Source: Bacteroidales bacterium (GTDB lineage Bacteria; Bacteroidota; Bacteroidia; Bacteroidales; JAAUTT01). Taken from it: a stretch of DNA of 7,586 nt. Below the pieces are notes generated by a model, which was not told where the DNA came from, made no database searches, and worked only from the letters and a program-made list of their open reading frames with translations. Positions 1 through 5,019 of the stretch are shown here, piece after piece; within the stretch, counting starts at the first letter, position 1; each line of letters starts with the position of its first letter. The position numbers were made by a program, and so were the translations under genes. Location of the stretch: contig JANXXY010000249.1 of assembly GCA_025350365.1 (NCBI GenBank), positions 1 through 7,586 on the forward strand, written 5' to 3'.

Positions 1-47
1 TGTCAACCGTGGTAGAAACGACATTTGAAGTACTATTATTGTCAACA

Positions 48-83
48 AATAAACCCTGCCATTAATAATATGCCGAGTTAGGC
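48..83 (-). repeat. Partial attC-like recombination site at window edge
   Basis: Read on the minus strand, just after the yoeB stop codon comes GCCTAAC (83-77), a perfect RYYYAAC core. It is followed by TCGGCATAT, which looks like the inner L box of an attC site. The expected partner arm ending in GTTRRRY is not in the remaining bases, so it must lie beyond the window. Position directly 3' of a cassette gene is where attC sites sit. Support comes mainly from the other attC-like elements in this window. The left boundary is arbitrary. Confidence 0.4.
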
Positions 84-94
84 TATGTGTTTTT

Positions 95-355
95 TCATTT
101 ATCATAATGATACCGACAGCTATATATCAATAATTCTTCATCCATAGTCTGATAAACTATCCGATGTTCTCTATCAATACGCCTTGACAATAAACCTTTC
201 AAATCAAATTTTAATGGTTCCGGCTTTCCTATGCCTTCAAATGGATGCCTCTGTATATCCTTAATCAGATCATTAATTTTTTTTAACATTTTCTTATCTT
301 CATTCTGCCATGAAACATAGTCTTCCCATGCATTTTCGGAAAAAGTAATTCTCAT
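95..355 (-). CDS. yoeB: YoeB/Txe-family mRNA-cleaving toxin (RelE superfamily)
   Basis: This 86-residue protein matches the usual YoeB length of about 84-86 residues. The family cuts mRNA at the ribosomal A site and acts in the cytoplasm; its antitoxin masks it. The catalytic set known from E. coli YoeB falls at the same numbers here: Glu46 in GKPEPLK, Arg65 in REHRIVY, and His83-Tyr84 in the C-terminal CRYHY. Other hallmarks are SWQNED near residues 16-20 and HPFEGIGKPE at 37-46. The ATG at 355 shares one base with the stop of the upstream antitoxin gene, a classic translationally coupled pair. The gene ends in TGA immediately after the conserved C-terminus. It appears intact. An attC-like core lies 11 bases after the stop, consistent with a mobile cassette. 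Family assignment is firm; activity is inferred. Confidence 0.95.
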   Translation of the reverse strand: MRITFSENAWEDYVSWQNEDKKMLKKINDLIKDIQRHPFEGIGKPEPLKFDLKGLLSRRIDREHRIVYQTMDEELLIYSCRYHYDK

Positions 356-609
356 TAGTCTTCAATTAATTTATTTTGAACTACTTTACCTTCATTCATT
401 TGGTTTATAGATTCATATAATCTTTTGGCGTTTGTCTTAGAACTTAACAAATGCATAGTTTCTATAATTGAGTTATATTCATTTAACGATATTAAAACAG
501 TTCCTTTCCCAGTTCCCCTTTTTATGATTAATGTATCATTATTTTTTTCAACATCATCAAGATATTTCTTTAGTCCAGTTCTAAATTCCGTATAATTTGC
601 TACAATCAT
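355..609 (-). CDS. yefM: Phd/YefM-family antitoxin partner of YoeB
   Basis: An 84-residue antitoxin of the Phd/YefM fold. The N-terminal half (MIVANYTEFRTGLKKYLDDV, then TLIIKRGTGKGTVLISLNEYNS) is the DNA-binding/dimerisation part. The C-terminal half (HLLSSKTNAKRLYESINQ) is the toxin-neutralising tail and matches the E. coli YefM arrangement closely. The start chosen is the ATG at 609, because it aligns with the family N-terminus and leaves a leader of roughly 24 nt after the predicted promoter. An in-frame ATG at 633 and a TTG at 642 also exist, but the TTG overlaps the -7 box. The protein is expected to repress its own promoter together with YoeB. The gene looks intact, with its stop overlapping the yoeB start by one base. 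Confidence 0.93.
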   Translation of the reverse strand: MIVANYTEFRTGLKKYLDDVEKNNDTLIIKRGTGKGTVLISLNEYNSIIETMHLLSSKTNAKRLYESINQMNEGKVVQNKLIED

Positions 610-639
610 TTTCGTTTTTATTAAGTAATTCATAAAGTA

Positions 640-670
640 CAAATATAAGTACTTTATAATTCAAAACAAA
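640..670 (-). promoter_or_regulatory. Bacteroidota-type promoter of yefM-yoeB
   Basis: On the minus strand the -7 box TATATTTG (647-640) fits the Bacteroidota consensus TAnnTTTG. A -33 TTTG (670-667) stands 19 nt upstream, the usual spacing. Transcription would begin near 633, giving a short leader to the ATG at 609. It lies inside the cassette, so the pair carries its own promoter. Confidence 0.65.
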
Positions 671-711
671 TACACAATAGCTTATAATGAGTCGTGTTTC
701 TTACTATGCAC

Positions 712-823
712 CCTAACGTTGGCTATATGCCATGGTGAAGCCTATTTATTTCCACCGGCTTTTTAATTAACCTATTGATGTCAAATATTCTTCAAACTTT
801 GGCTTATGCGTTTGCATTGTGCA
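712..823 (-). repeat. Possible attC-like fold-back element (weaker copy)
   Basis: One end carries CTAACGTTGGC (713-723), the same motif as the two better copies near 1967 and 2357. The segments ATAT-GCCA (725-732) and TGAAG (736-740) pair with CTTCA (790-794) and TGGC-TTAT (800-807): 12 pairs, one mismatch and one internal bulge. The loop is about 49 nt, shorter than in the other copies. After the right arm, TTATGCG-TTTG resembles TTATACGCG-TGTG in the copy near 2470. On the minus strand it lies between the preceding ORF and the yefM promoter, where an attC would be expected. Imperfect, so moderate to low confidence. Confidence 0.4.
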
Positions 824-989
824 ATTTGCAAATGTTCTTGTTCATGTGCGTGAGCTTGATAAAACTCATCATATTTGCTTTCAGGCTTGGGTAGGCTTTA
901 GCAACAAAAGCAACGTCTTTTGACATGATGAACTTCTTTATAAACAGGTAAAATGTCCCTTTTTTTACGTGACTGGGAACCATATGCAT
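804..989 (-). CDS. Short ORF of unknown function, doubtful
   Basis: I do not recognise this 61-codon frame. It has several in-frame ATGs and no clear ribosome site, and it reads as a basic peptide (for example KKFIMSKDVAFVAKAYPSLK). Its stop lies within the presumed attC-like element, which is common for cassette genes. Against it, another minus-strand frame over about 793-909 gives a more protein-like, hydrophilic stretch (YDEFYQAHAHEQEHLQIAQ) with no usable start. The segment may therefore be a decayed gene with shifted frames rather than a live one. No domain, motif or partner can be assigned. Confidence 0.2.
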   Translation of the reverse strand: MHMVPSHVKKGTFYLFIKKFIMSKDVAFVAKAYPSLKANMMSFIKLTHMNKNICKLHNANA

Positions 990-1277
990 GATTAGCTACT
1001 ACATACAAAGAAAAAATAAGCCCACAGGAGGCATTGCATAATTTCTGCTGAAAAGTTGTTGAAAAACGCGTTGGAAAATATATCTCCCTGTATTTAATCC
1101 CCTTATGGAATTGGCTTAGTTTTCAAGGGCTTAGTCCAACAATATTTAAAACACAATTGGGCTCGTAACTCGAAAATTCTCGTCTCGTCAATGAGGTACT
1201 ACGTATGCCATATTTAGTACCTGCTTTTTTTGGCCAAACTGGGCCTTAAATCCTATAATGTAAGCGCAAGTTATTTT
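990..1277. other. Gene-poor stretch between cassettes with one inverted repeat
   Basis: No convincing coding region is seen. Short open frames exist on both strands (plus strand 1192-1215, and minus strand about 1110-1000, reading NTGRYIFQRVFQQLFSR), but none has a start, a family signature or sensible length. They could be remnants of an insertion sequence or of an older cassette. The only clear structure is the inverted repeat at 1194-1222, listed separately. Confidence 0.4.
1194..1231 (+). repeat. 8-bp inverted repeat followed by T-run
   Basis: AGGTACTA (1194-1201) and TAGTACCT (1215-1222) are perfect reverse complements around a 13-nt loop. Seven T residues follow at 1225-1231. On the plus strand this has the outline of a weak intrinsic terminator, but no plus-strand gene precedes it. 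It lies about 55 bases after the higA stop on the minus strand, where the T-run would be on the wrong side. It may instead be a remnant of a mobile-element end. Confidence 0.3.
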
Positions 1278-1577
1278 TTATAATCTAATCGAAAAGTCAA
1301 GTTGACCTCCTAATCCTAAGTGAACAATTTTTTGCAAAGTCGAAAGTCTAACCTCTTTTATATTATTTTCAATCTTTGAAATGTATGATTTTGTTGTTCC
1401 AACTTTTTCAGCCAATTCAGCCTGGGTTAGTCCTTTTTCAAGTCTTGCTTCATGCAATAGAGATCCAAGTTTAAAGTTTTCGTAGCCATTATCAAGTTCT
1501 TCTCTTAATTTGGTTCCTTTTACTCCGTAATGTTTGTTCTTGAATTCATCAAGGGTCATTTTGTTATTTGTTTTCAT
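1278..1577 (-). CDS. higA: HigA/XRE-family antitoxin and repressor
   Basis: A 99-residue helix-turn-helix protein of the XRE/HigA kind. The HTH spans roughly residues 37-91. LGSLLHEARLEKGL leads into the core TQAELAEKVGTTKSYISKIE (51-70), ending in the typical LSTLQKIVHLGLGGQLDFSI tail. The ATG at 1577 is chosen over an upstream in-frame codon at 1613 because a strong AAGGAGG sits 7 bases before it, and because it overlaps the 3' end of the toxin reading frame (stop at 1564) as in other higBA pairs. It would neutralise HigB and repress the shared promoter by binding DNA. Unlike its toxin partner it is intact, so it may persist as an orphan antitoxin or repressor. Confidence 0.92.
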   Translation of the reverse strand: MKTNNKMTLDEFKNKHYGVKGTKLREELDNGYENFKLGSLLHEARLEKGLTQAELAEKVGTTKSYISKIENNIKEVRLSTLQKIVHLGLGGQLDFSIRL

Positions 1578-1914
1578 TATCGTATTCCTCCTTAATTTTA
1601 AATGCTCTCTCAATTTCCTTCTTTGGAGTCTTTTGCGTTTTCTTTTGAAATCCGTTTGCTAAAATTATCAGCTTCCCGTGGTTGAAAAAAACAAAAGATT
1701 CTGAAAATATCACTCCCGAGTTTTACTCGAATTTCATACAATCCGTCAGTCGATTCTATGTGCTTAAGATATACCTTCAGGAACCCTTTCTAATTCTTCA
1801 ATCAACTCGATAGTCCAAATGATTTTCGCTTTTACTTTTTCTGATTGCTCAATGAAGAACTTTTCAAAGTAATCTTTGTAGAAAATCGCTGTCCTATTTT
1901 CTTTTTGATTCCAT
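1564..1914 (-). pseudogene. higB: Frameshifted HigB-type (Gp49-like, RelE-superfamily) toxin
   Basis: The segment codes for a HigB/phage Gp49-like toxin only if frames are switched. Frame one gives NRTAIFYKDYFEKFFIEQSE...ELIEELERVPEG and stops at 1764. A second frame continues with YLKHIESTDGLYEIRVKLGS and DIFRIFCFF. A third gives NHGKLIILANGFQKKTQKTP and IERAFKIKEEYDNENK, stopping at 1564. Two single-base insertions are needed, at about 1772-1769 and in the T-run 1691-1685. The only ATG after the promoter (1914) joins frame one only if a third extra base is assumed in the A-runs at 1906-1897. From 1914 to 1564 is 351 bases, which equals an intact 115-codon gene plus stop plus three inserted bases. 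The intact family protein would cleave mRNA on ribosomes. Sequencing indels are an alternative explanation. Confidence 0.85.
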
Positions 1915-1918
1915 TGGG

Positions 1919-1949
1919 CAAAGATACGAAATGTTTCACTAAGGTGCAA
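1919..1949 (-). promoter_or_regulatory. Bacteroidota-type promoter of the higBA module
   Basis: On the minus strand the -7 box TATCTTTG (1926-1919) matches TAnnTTTG exactly. A -33 TTG (1949-1947) stands 20 nt upstream. The ATG of higB at 1914 begins only four bases after the box, so the transcript would be leaderless or nearly so. The promoter lies just inside the cassette, after the attC-like element. Confidence 0.6.
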
Positions 1950-1964
1950 CATTTTTATAATTTG

Positions 1965-2094
1965 CACTAACGTTGATTGTATGCAGCGTGCGGGAGTTCG
2001 TGGCCACTTCATTATCTACCGTTACTGCCCTTGCCAGCGAGTAATAAACTTGAATTCGTTATAAAACCCGCATGATGTATACACTGTGTTGAAC
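1965..2094 (-). repeat. attC-like fold-back recombination site (best copy)
   Basis: The 16-base arm at 1979-1994 pairs with 2067-2082: 15 of 16 positions pair, counting two G-T pairs, with one G-A mismatch. The loop is 72 nt. Outside the stem, CTAAC (1967-1971) lies 7 nt from one arm, and GTTGAAC (2088-2094), a perfect GTTRRRY core, lies 5 nt from the other. Total length is about 130 bp, similar to the long attC sites of chromosomal integrons. The 2355-2483 element has the same motif, stem offset and loop size but a largely different arm sequence. That pattern, conserved structure with diverged sequence, is what attC sites show. Confidence 0.6.
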
Positions 2095-2354
2095 TAAACC
2101 TCACTAGCGTTCGGCGGCATAGTGTCAACGAAAACTAGTATTTTTGAGATTTACTTTTAAGTAAAATTCATATGATGACAAATTTAAAAAAAATTTGAAC
2201 AAGAAGTTGTCCTTCGTAATTTAAGTCCACGAACCAGTCAAAGTTACTGGTGGCACATTGCCGATTATCAGAATCTCTTGTCTGTTAATTTTTTGGGTTT
2301 TAATCCAAATTGCTACAAATTCAGCTGAACTCGCGGTGTAACTTATTATATTTT
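2095..2354. other. Short cassette without a recognisable gene
   Basis: About 260 bases lie between two attC-like elements. The longest minus-strand open stretch (about 45 codons) has no start codon and no family signature. A perfect 6-bp hairpin, ACCAGT (2233-2238) with ACTGGT (2246-2251) around a 7-nt loop, lies inside. At 2102-2121, CACTA and TAGTG enclose a sequence GCGTTCGGCGGCA resembling a degraded attC-like motif, so two ancient elements may have merged here. Gene-less cassettes are known in integron arrays. Confidence 0.35.
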
Positions 2355-2483
2355 ACCTAACGTTGGCGGTATGGTCAGTAAGGGATTGCGGGACGTCGTT
2401 TCTATCTGCCGAGATGAAATGTTGATGCGGGTGATAAATTTCGCATACCACTGAAGCCTTATTGGTTATACGCGTGTGTGCAG
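2355..2483 (-). repeat. attC-like fold-back recombination site
   Basis: The 15-base arm at 2369-2383 pairs without interruption with 2457-2471 (eleven Watson-Crick and four G-T pairs). The loop is 73 nt. CTAACGTTGG (2357-2366) lies outside one arm. Read on the minus strand, that end is GTTAGGT (2361-2355), a perfect GTTRRRY core. The opposite core, near 2477-2483, is degenerate. The element starts 10 bases after the mazF stop codon on the minus strand, the position of an attC at the 3' end of its cassette gene. CTAAC-to-stem spacing and loop size match the copy at 1965-2094. Confidence 0.58.
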
Positions 2484-2492
2484 CGTAGTCTT

Positions 2493-2832
2493 TTATTCTA
2501 TTGATAACACTTTTGATAATCCAAGTTTTATCTCGTCCATTTGGATCTCAGAAATATTTCCCAGCTTTTTTACAAATCTTTCTTGTTACTGCCCGAACCT
2601 GAAAAAAATCAGCAGAGAAATCCTTATTCAAACCATTTTTTGAATTTGGCTCCAATTTTATCATTCAAGGGGCAATTTCATATCTATCTTTCCAATCAGT
2701 AATAGGAACAATTATCTTTAACGGCAATTTCCCCAATGAATCATCGCTTACAATAATTGCAGGGCGAACCTTTTTAATCTCTGCGCCAACGGTAGGGTCA
2801 AGATTTATCAATCAAAATTCACCTTGTTTCAT
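2493..2832 (-). pseudogene. mazF: Inactivated MazF/PemK-family toxin
   Basis: Starting at the ATG at 2832 the frame reads MKQGEF-stop-LINLDPTVGAEIKKVRPAII, then VSDDSLGKLPLKIIVPITDW, then EIAP-stop-MIKLEPNSKNG. This is a PemK/MazF mRNA interferase with the family's LDPTVGxEIxKxRPAIIVS core. Both stops are TGA (2814-2812 and 2667-2665) at places where the family normally has Trp (GEFWLINLDP; EIAPW). Near 2583-2578 one extra base shifts the frame, after which RFVKKLGNISEIQMDEIKLG and LSKVLSIE complete the C-terminus to a TAA at 2493. With those three changes undone the protein would be 112 residues, a normal MazF length. It overlaps the antitoxin remnant by 14 bases. Inactive as it stands. Confidence 0.88.
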
Positions 2833-2917
2833 AAAAATCTACAAAATCAAGATTTGTAAATGCTACCAATTCTTTGTCTGACCTATAATCAGAATACAAA
2901 GCTCTAACAAATAAATA
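2819..2917 (-). pseudogene. 3' fragment of the antitoxin gene partnering mazF
   Basis: An open frame without a start codon encodes about 32 residues ending in VRALYSDYRSDKELVAFTNL then DFVDFYETR and a TGA at 2821-2819. Its place directly upstream of, and overlapping, the mazF remnant identifies it as the antitoxin tail. The DFYE-type ending recalls ribbon-helix-helix antitoxins of Bacteroidota, but that subfamily call is from memory. The 5' part, including the DNA-binding domain, is missing: a stop lies at 2920-2918, and the napH-like coding region ends only 20 bases away at 2938. The fragment therefore marks a deletion or insertion junction. Confidence 0.65.
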
Positions 2918-2937
2918 TCACCAATAAAATCGAGAAA

Positions 2938-4209
2938 TTATTTCACCTCCGCTTTTACCGGACAAAAGTCAACACATCGGGCACAACTGTAACATGACCC
3001 CTTATTGGTAGTATAATCGGTTCGGTATTGGATGATGGAAAGGCTTGCCAACGTTAGCCCGAACACAAGGCCAAGGAAACCTCCTAAAATCCAGCCGCCA
3101 ATATAAAACTTTTGGACAATGGCTGCCGCCTCCGTATATAATTTGTCAATGGGCTTTCCGGTGGATTTAAATGTGGTGATTTCCAGGGAGACTTTGCCGG
3201 GTTCTTTGACATTCGAAATCAAAAGTTCGTTTGCCAGTTTTACTTTTGGATTTACATTTGCCAAATTCTCATGAAATCTTGACCCTGTCCATCCACCTAA
3301 CACAACCAGAAATGGGGTAATCAGAAAATAAAATGCAAAGCGCTTCACCATTATATTTCTTTTTTCATTGTTCTTTGTCGGTGTAGGCATGTTAATAGCG
3401 CCAAAAGGACATGAGTTTTCGCACAAACGGCATTCAATACATTTACCCGGAGCTATGGACAAATGATTTTTCGATACCCTGCTTACCAAATTCAGAAGTA
3501 TGCCATATGGACAAAGAAACCTGCAATATGGTCGTGCAATGAATACACCAATAAGTAACAGAATACCGCCAATTGCAAACATCATGAATGTGGCATTATG
3601 CCTGAAGATGCCTACAAAAGGATCGTAACGGCAAACAATGTAATCAGTTCCGGTGGCTGAATATAAAACGGCAAGACCCAGGTAAATAAAAGGTATGAGA
3701 CCAAGTACCTTTTGAACCCACGATTTCAGCGGTAATGGACGAAGTACAAAAATATCCTGAATGGCTCCTAAGGGACATATCCCTGCACAGAAGGTCCTTC
3801 CATAAAAAAGAGTAAAAACCAACGGTATAATGAAAAAGGCGATGGCGGTGATTGGTATGTGATAATCGGGATAAAACAAGGCCATTGTTACGTTTTGTAA
3901 TGATCCAACCGCGCAAATACAACCTTTGCGATAAAAGCCAAAATAGACAAGCGAAAAAATGGTCATCCAGAAAACCCCCTGGCGCGATCGCTTCTTAAGA
4001 ATTAACCAGGTAATGAGCGATAAACTCCCGATAAGCGCTACCACGTCAAAATATTCCATAAACACAGATCGGGGGCTTGGCGTCTGCATTACCGGTTGTA
4101 CATATTTTGTTTCAAATTCAGGCTTGGGGAATCGTTGTTGCGCGAAGATATTTAGTACCTGAACGGACAAAAGCAGGGTAAGCAATACAATTGACAGATG
4201 CTTCTTCAT
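2938..4209 (-). CDS. NapH/NosR-type membrane 4Fe-4S electron-transfer protein
   Basis: A 423-residue polytopic protein. It begins with a hydrophobic leader (residues 1-24, possible cleavage after IFA), then about seven membrane segments (near 55-71, 80-93, 117-136, 168-184, 207-224, 290-306, 369-393). Redox motifs are GCICAVG (C97, C99), GRTFCAGICPLGAIQ (C141, C145), CRFLCPYG (C229, C233), a classic CxxCxxCxxxCP site (C257, C260, C263, C267) and a second one at the extreme C-terminus (C406, C409, C412, C416). Family members pass electrons from membrane quinol to periplasmic partners. Together with the polyferredoxin gene 76 bases upstream it recalls NapG-NapH, but no nitrate reductase gene is present, so the substrate is unknown. 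I see no terminator after its stop before the toxin-antitoxin remnant. NapH itself is only the nearest named relative. Confidence 0.88.
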   Translation of the reverse strand: MKKHLSIVLLTLLLSVQVLNIFAQQRFPKPEFETKYVQPVMQTPSPRSVFMEYFDVVALIGSLSLITWLILKKRSRQGVFWMTIFSLVYFGFYRKGCICAVGSLQNVTMALFYPDYHIPITAIAFFIIPLVFTLFYGRTFCAGICPLGAIQDIFVLRPLPLKSWVQKVLGLIPFIYLGLAVLYSATGTDYIVCRYDPFVGIFRHNATFMMFAIGGILLLIGVFIARPYCRFLCPYGILLNLVSRVSKNHLSIAPGKCIECRLCENSCPFGAINMPTPTKNNEKRNIMVKRFAFYFLITPFLVVLGGWTGSRFHENLANVNPKVKLANELLISNVKEPGKVSLEITTFKSTGKPIDKLYTEAAAIVQKFYIGGWILGGFLGLVFGLTLASLSIIQYRTDYTTNKGSCYSCARCVDFCPVKAEVK

Positions 4210-4285
4210 TGGTTTTTTTTAAAAACAATAGGCTAATTAATGCTATTGATAAAGTTAAACTCAGTGTTTATTTACTAGCGACTTA

Positions 4286-4855
4286 CTACTTTTTTCCCTT
4301 TACGAATCCTTTAAATAAGTATGCTTCGCTGGCCGATACGCGGCTAAAAGCATCGGCCGGACAGGCTCGGGCAATCGCACACTGATTGCAGTTTACACAC
4401 AGTTTATGATTGATTTGCAGTTGAAGAGATCCGTTGCCAAAAGCTCCACAACCTTTCACACATTTTCCGCATCCGATACATAGTTCTTCAATAATCTGAT
4501 ATTCGAAAAATGGTTCCTCAACGAATTTACGCACGATAGCGCTGGTTGGACATAGCTGATTTTCAGCCGCTGTATTCAAATCTTTGGTGTCAGGTCTGAG
4601 ATAGCCGCCACACAAATCACAATAACCGCACATGTCATAAACATGAGTGCATTTCACAGCCGATGTTTCCAAAACACAGCTGGTAGCGCACCGTCCGCAT
4701 TGCACACATTTTGAAGGGTCGAGCTGCCAAACGGATTTCCCCGCAATTGCTCGCCTGGTTAAGGCAACACCAATTCCTGTAAGTCCCAGAGCGATTCCTA
4801 CGCGAAAACTACTGTTTATAAAATCTCTCCGGTTATATTTTTTCTTGTCTTCCAT
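4286..4855 (-). CDS. Tat-exported 4Fe-4S polyferredoxin (NapG-like)
   Basis: A 189-residue iron-sulfur protein counted from the ATG at 4855; the longer frame from a TTG at 4876 is less likely. The N-terminus has a twin-arginine-like leader, NRRDFINSS (8-16), followed by a hydrophobic stretch (19-32), so it is probably moved folded to the periplasm and perhaps kept as an anchor. Seventeen cysteines follow: C50/53/56/60, C69, C76/79/82, C102, C126/129/132/136 and C153/156/159/165. That is enough for up to four 4Fe-4S clusters. The spacing resembles NapG-type electron carriers. It likely hands electrons between the membrane protein encoded next and a periplasmic partner. The spacing C69-x6-C76-GYC-DLC followed by C102P is not the plain ferredoxin repeat and may be a distinguishing mark. 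Confidence 0.87.
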   Translation of the reverse strand: MEDKKKYNRRDFINSSFRVGIALGLTGIGVALTRRAIAGKSVWQLDPSKCVQCGRCATSCVLETSAVKCTHVYDMCGYCDLCGGYLRPDTKDLNTAAENQLCPTSAIVRKFVEEPFFEYQIIEELCIGCGKCVKGCGAFGNGSLQLQINHKLCVNCNQCAIARACPADAFSRVSASEAYLFKGFVKGKK

Positions 4856-5019
4856 ATTAAAAGTCGTAAGGGCCAAGTCGTAAACAAGTCTTGAATAATC
4901 AGGGTATAATGTTTTTTTATTAAAGCTTTCAAAACCCGTCCAACCTTTCTTAAAAAGGAGTGCTAACTATAGTGAGAAGCCAATTATAGCCCTTTTTTAA
5001 TGGGTTGGGATTAAAATCA
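4856..5019 (-). promoter_or_regulatory. Intergenic leader with direct repeats upstream of the ferredoxin gene
   Basis: This is the largest gap inside the redox locus, and the only place besides the 5' end where a second promoter could sit. AAGTCGTAA occurs twice in tandem (4861-4869 and 4875-4883), with a partial third AAGTC at 4886-4890, right before the ferredoxin start. The array could be a regulator or ribosome-access site. No exact TAnnTTTG box and no convincing terminator was found: the CCC/GGG pair around 4990-5007 is weak, and its T-run forms the loop. Confidence 0.3.

Noticed and set aside
2493..2832. Alternative genetic code with TGA read as Trp
   Set aside because: yoeB ends in TGA exactly at the family C-terminus, Trp is encoded by TGG in the redox genes, and mazF also carries a frameshift. 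Decay is simpler.
1..2937. CRISPR array
   Set aside because: The repeated elements are few, long, diverged and not regularly spaced, and they fold as palindromes with large loops.
3644..4162. Open frames overlapping the napH-like gene in other frames
   Set aside because: They lack family signatures and lie over a gene whose frame is fully supported by Fe-S motifs.
2938..4855. A genuine periplasmic nitrate reductase (nap) locus
   Set aside because: No napA, napB, napC or napD is in the window, and the partner genes are beta-propellers. The similarity is only at the level of the NapG/NapH families.
4985..5010. Intrinsic terminator after the NHL gene
   Set aside because: Only a CCC/GGG pair can form, and the T-run falls inside the loop, so it does not have terminator geometry.
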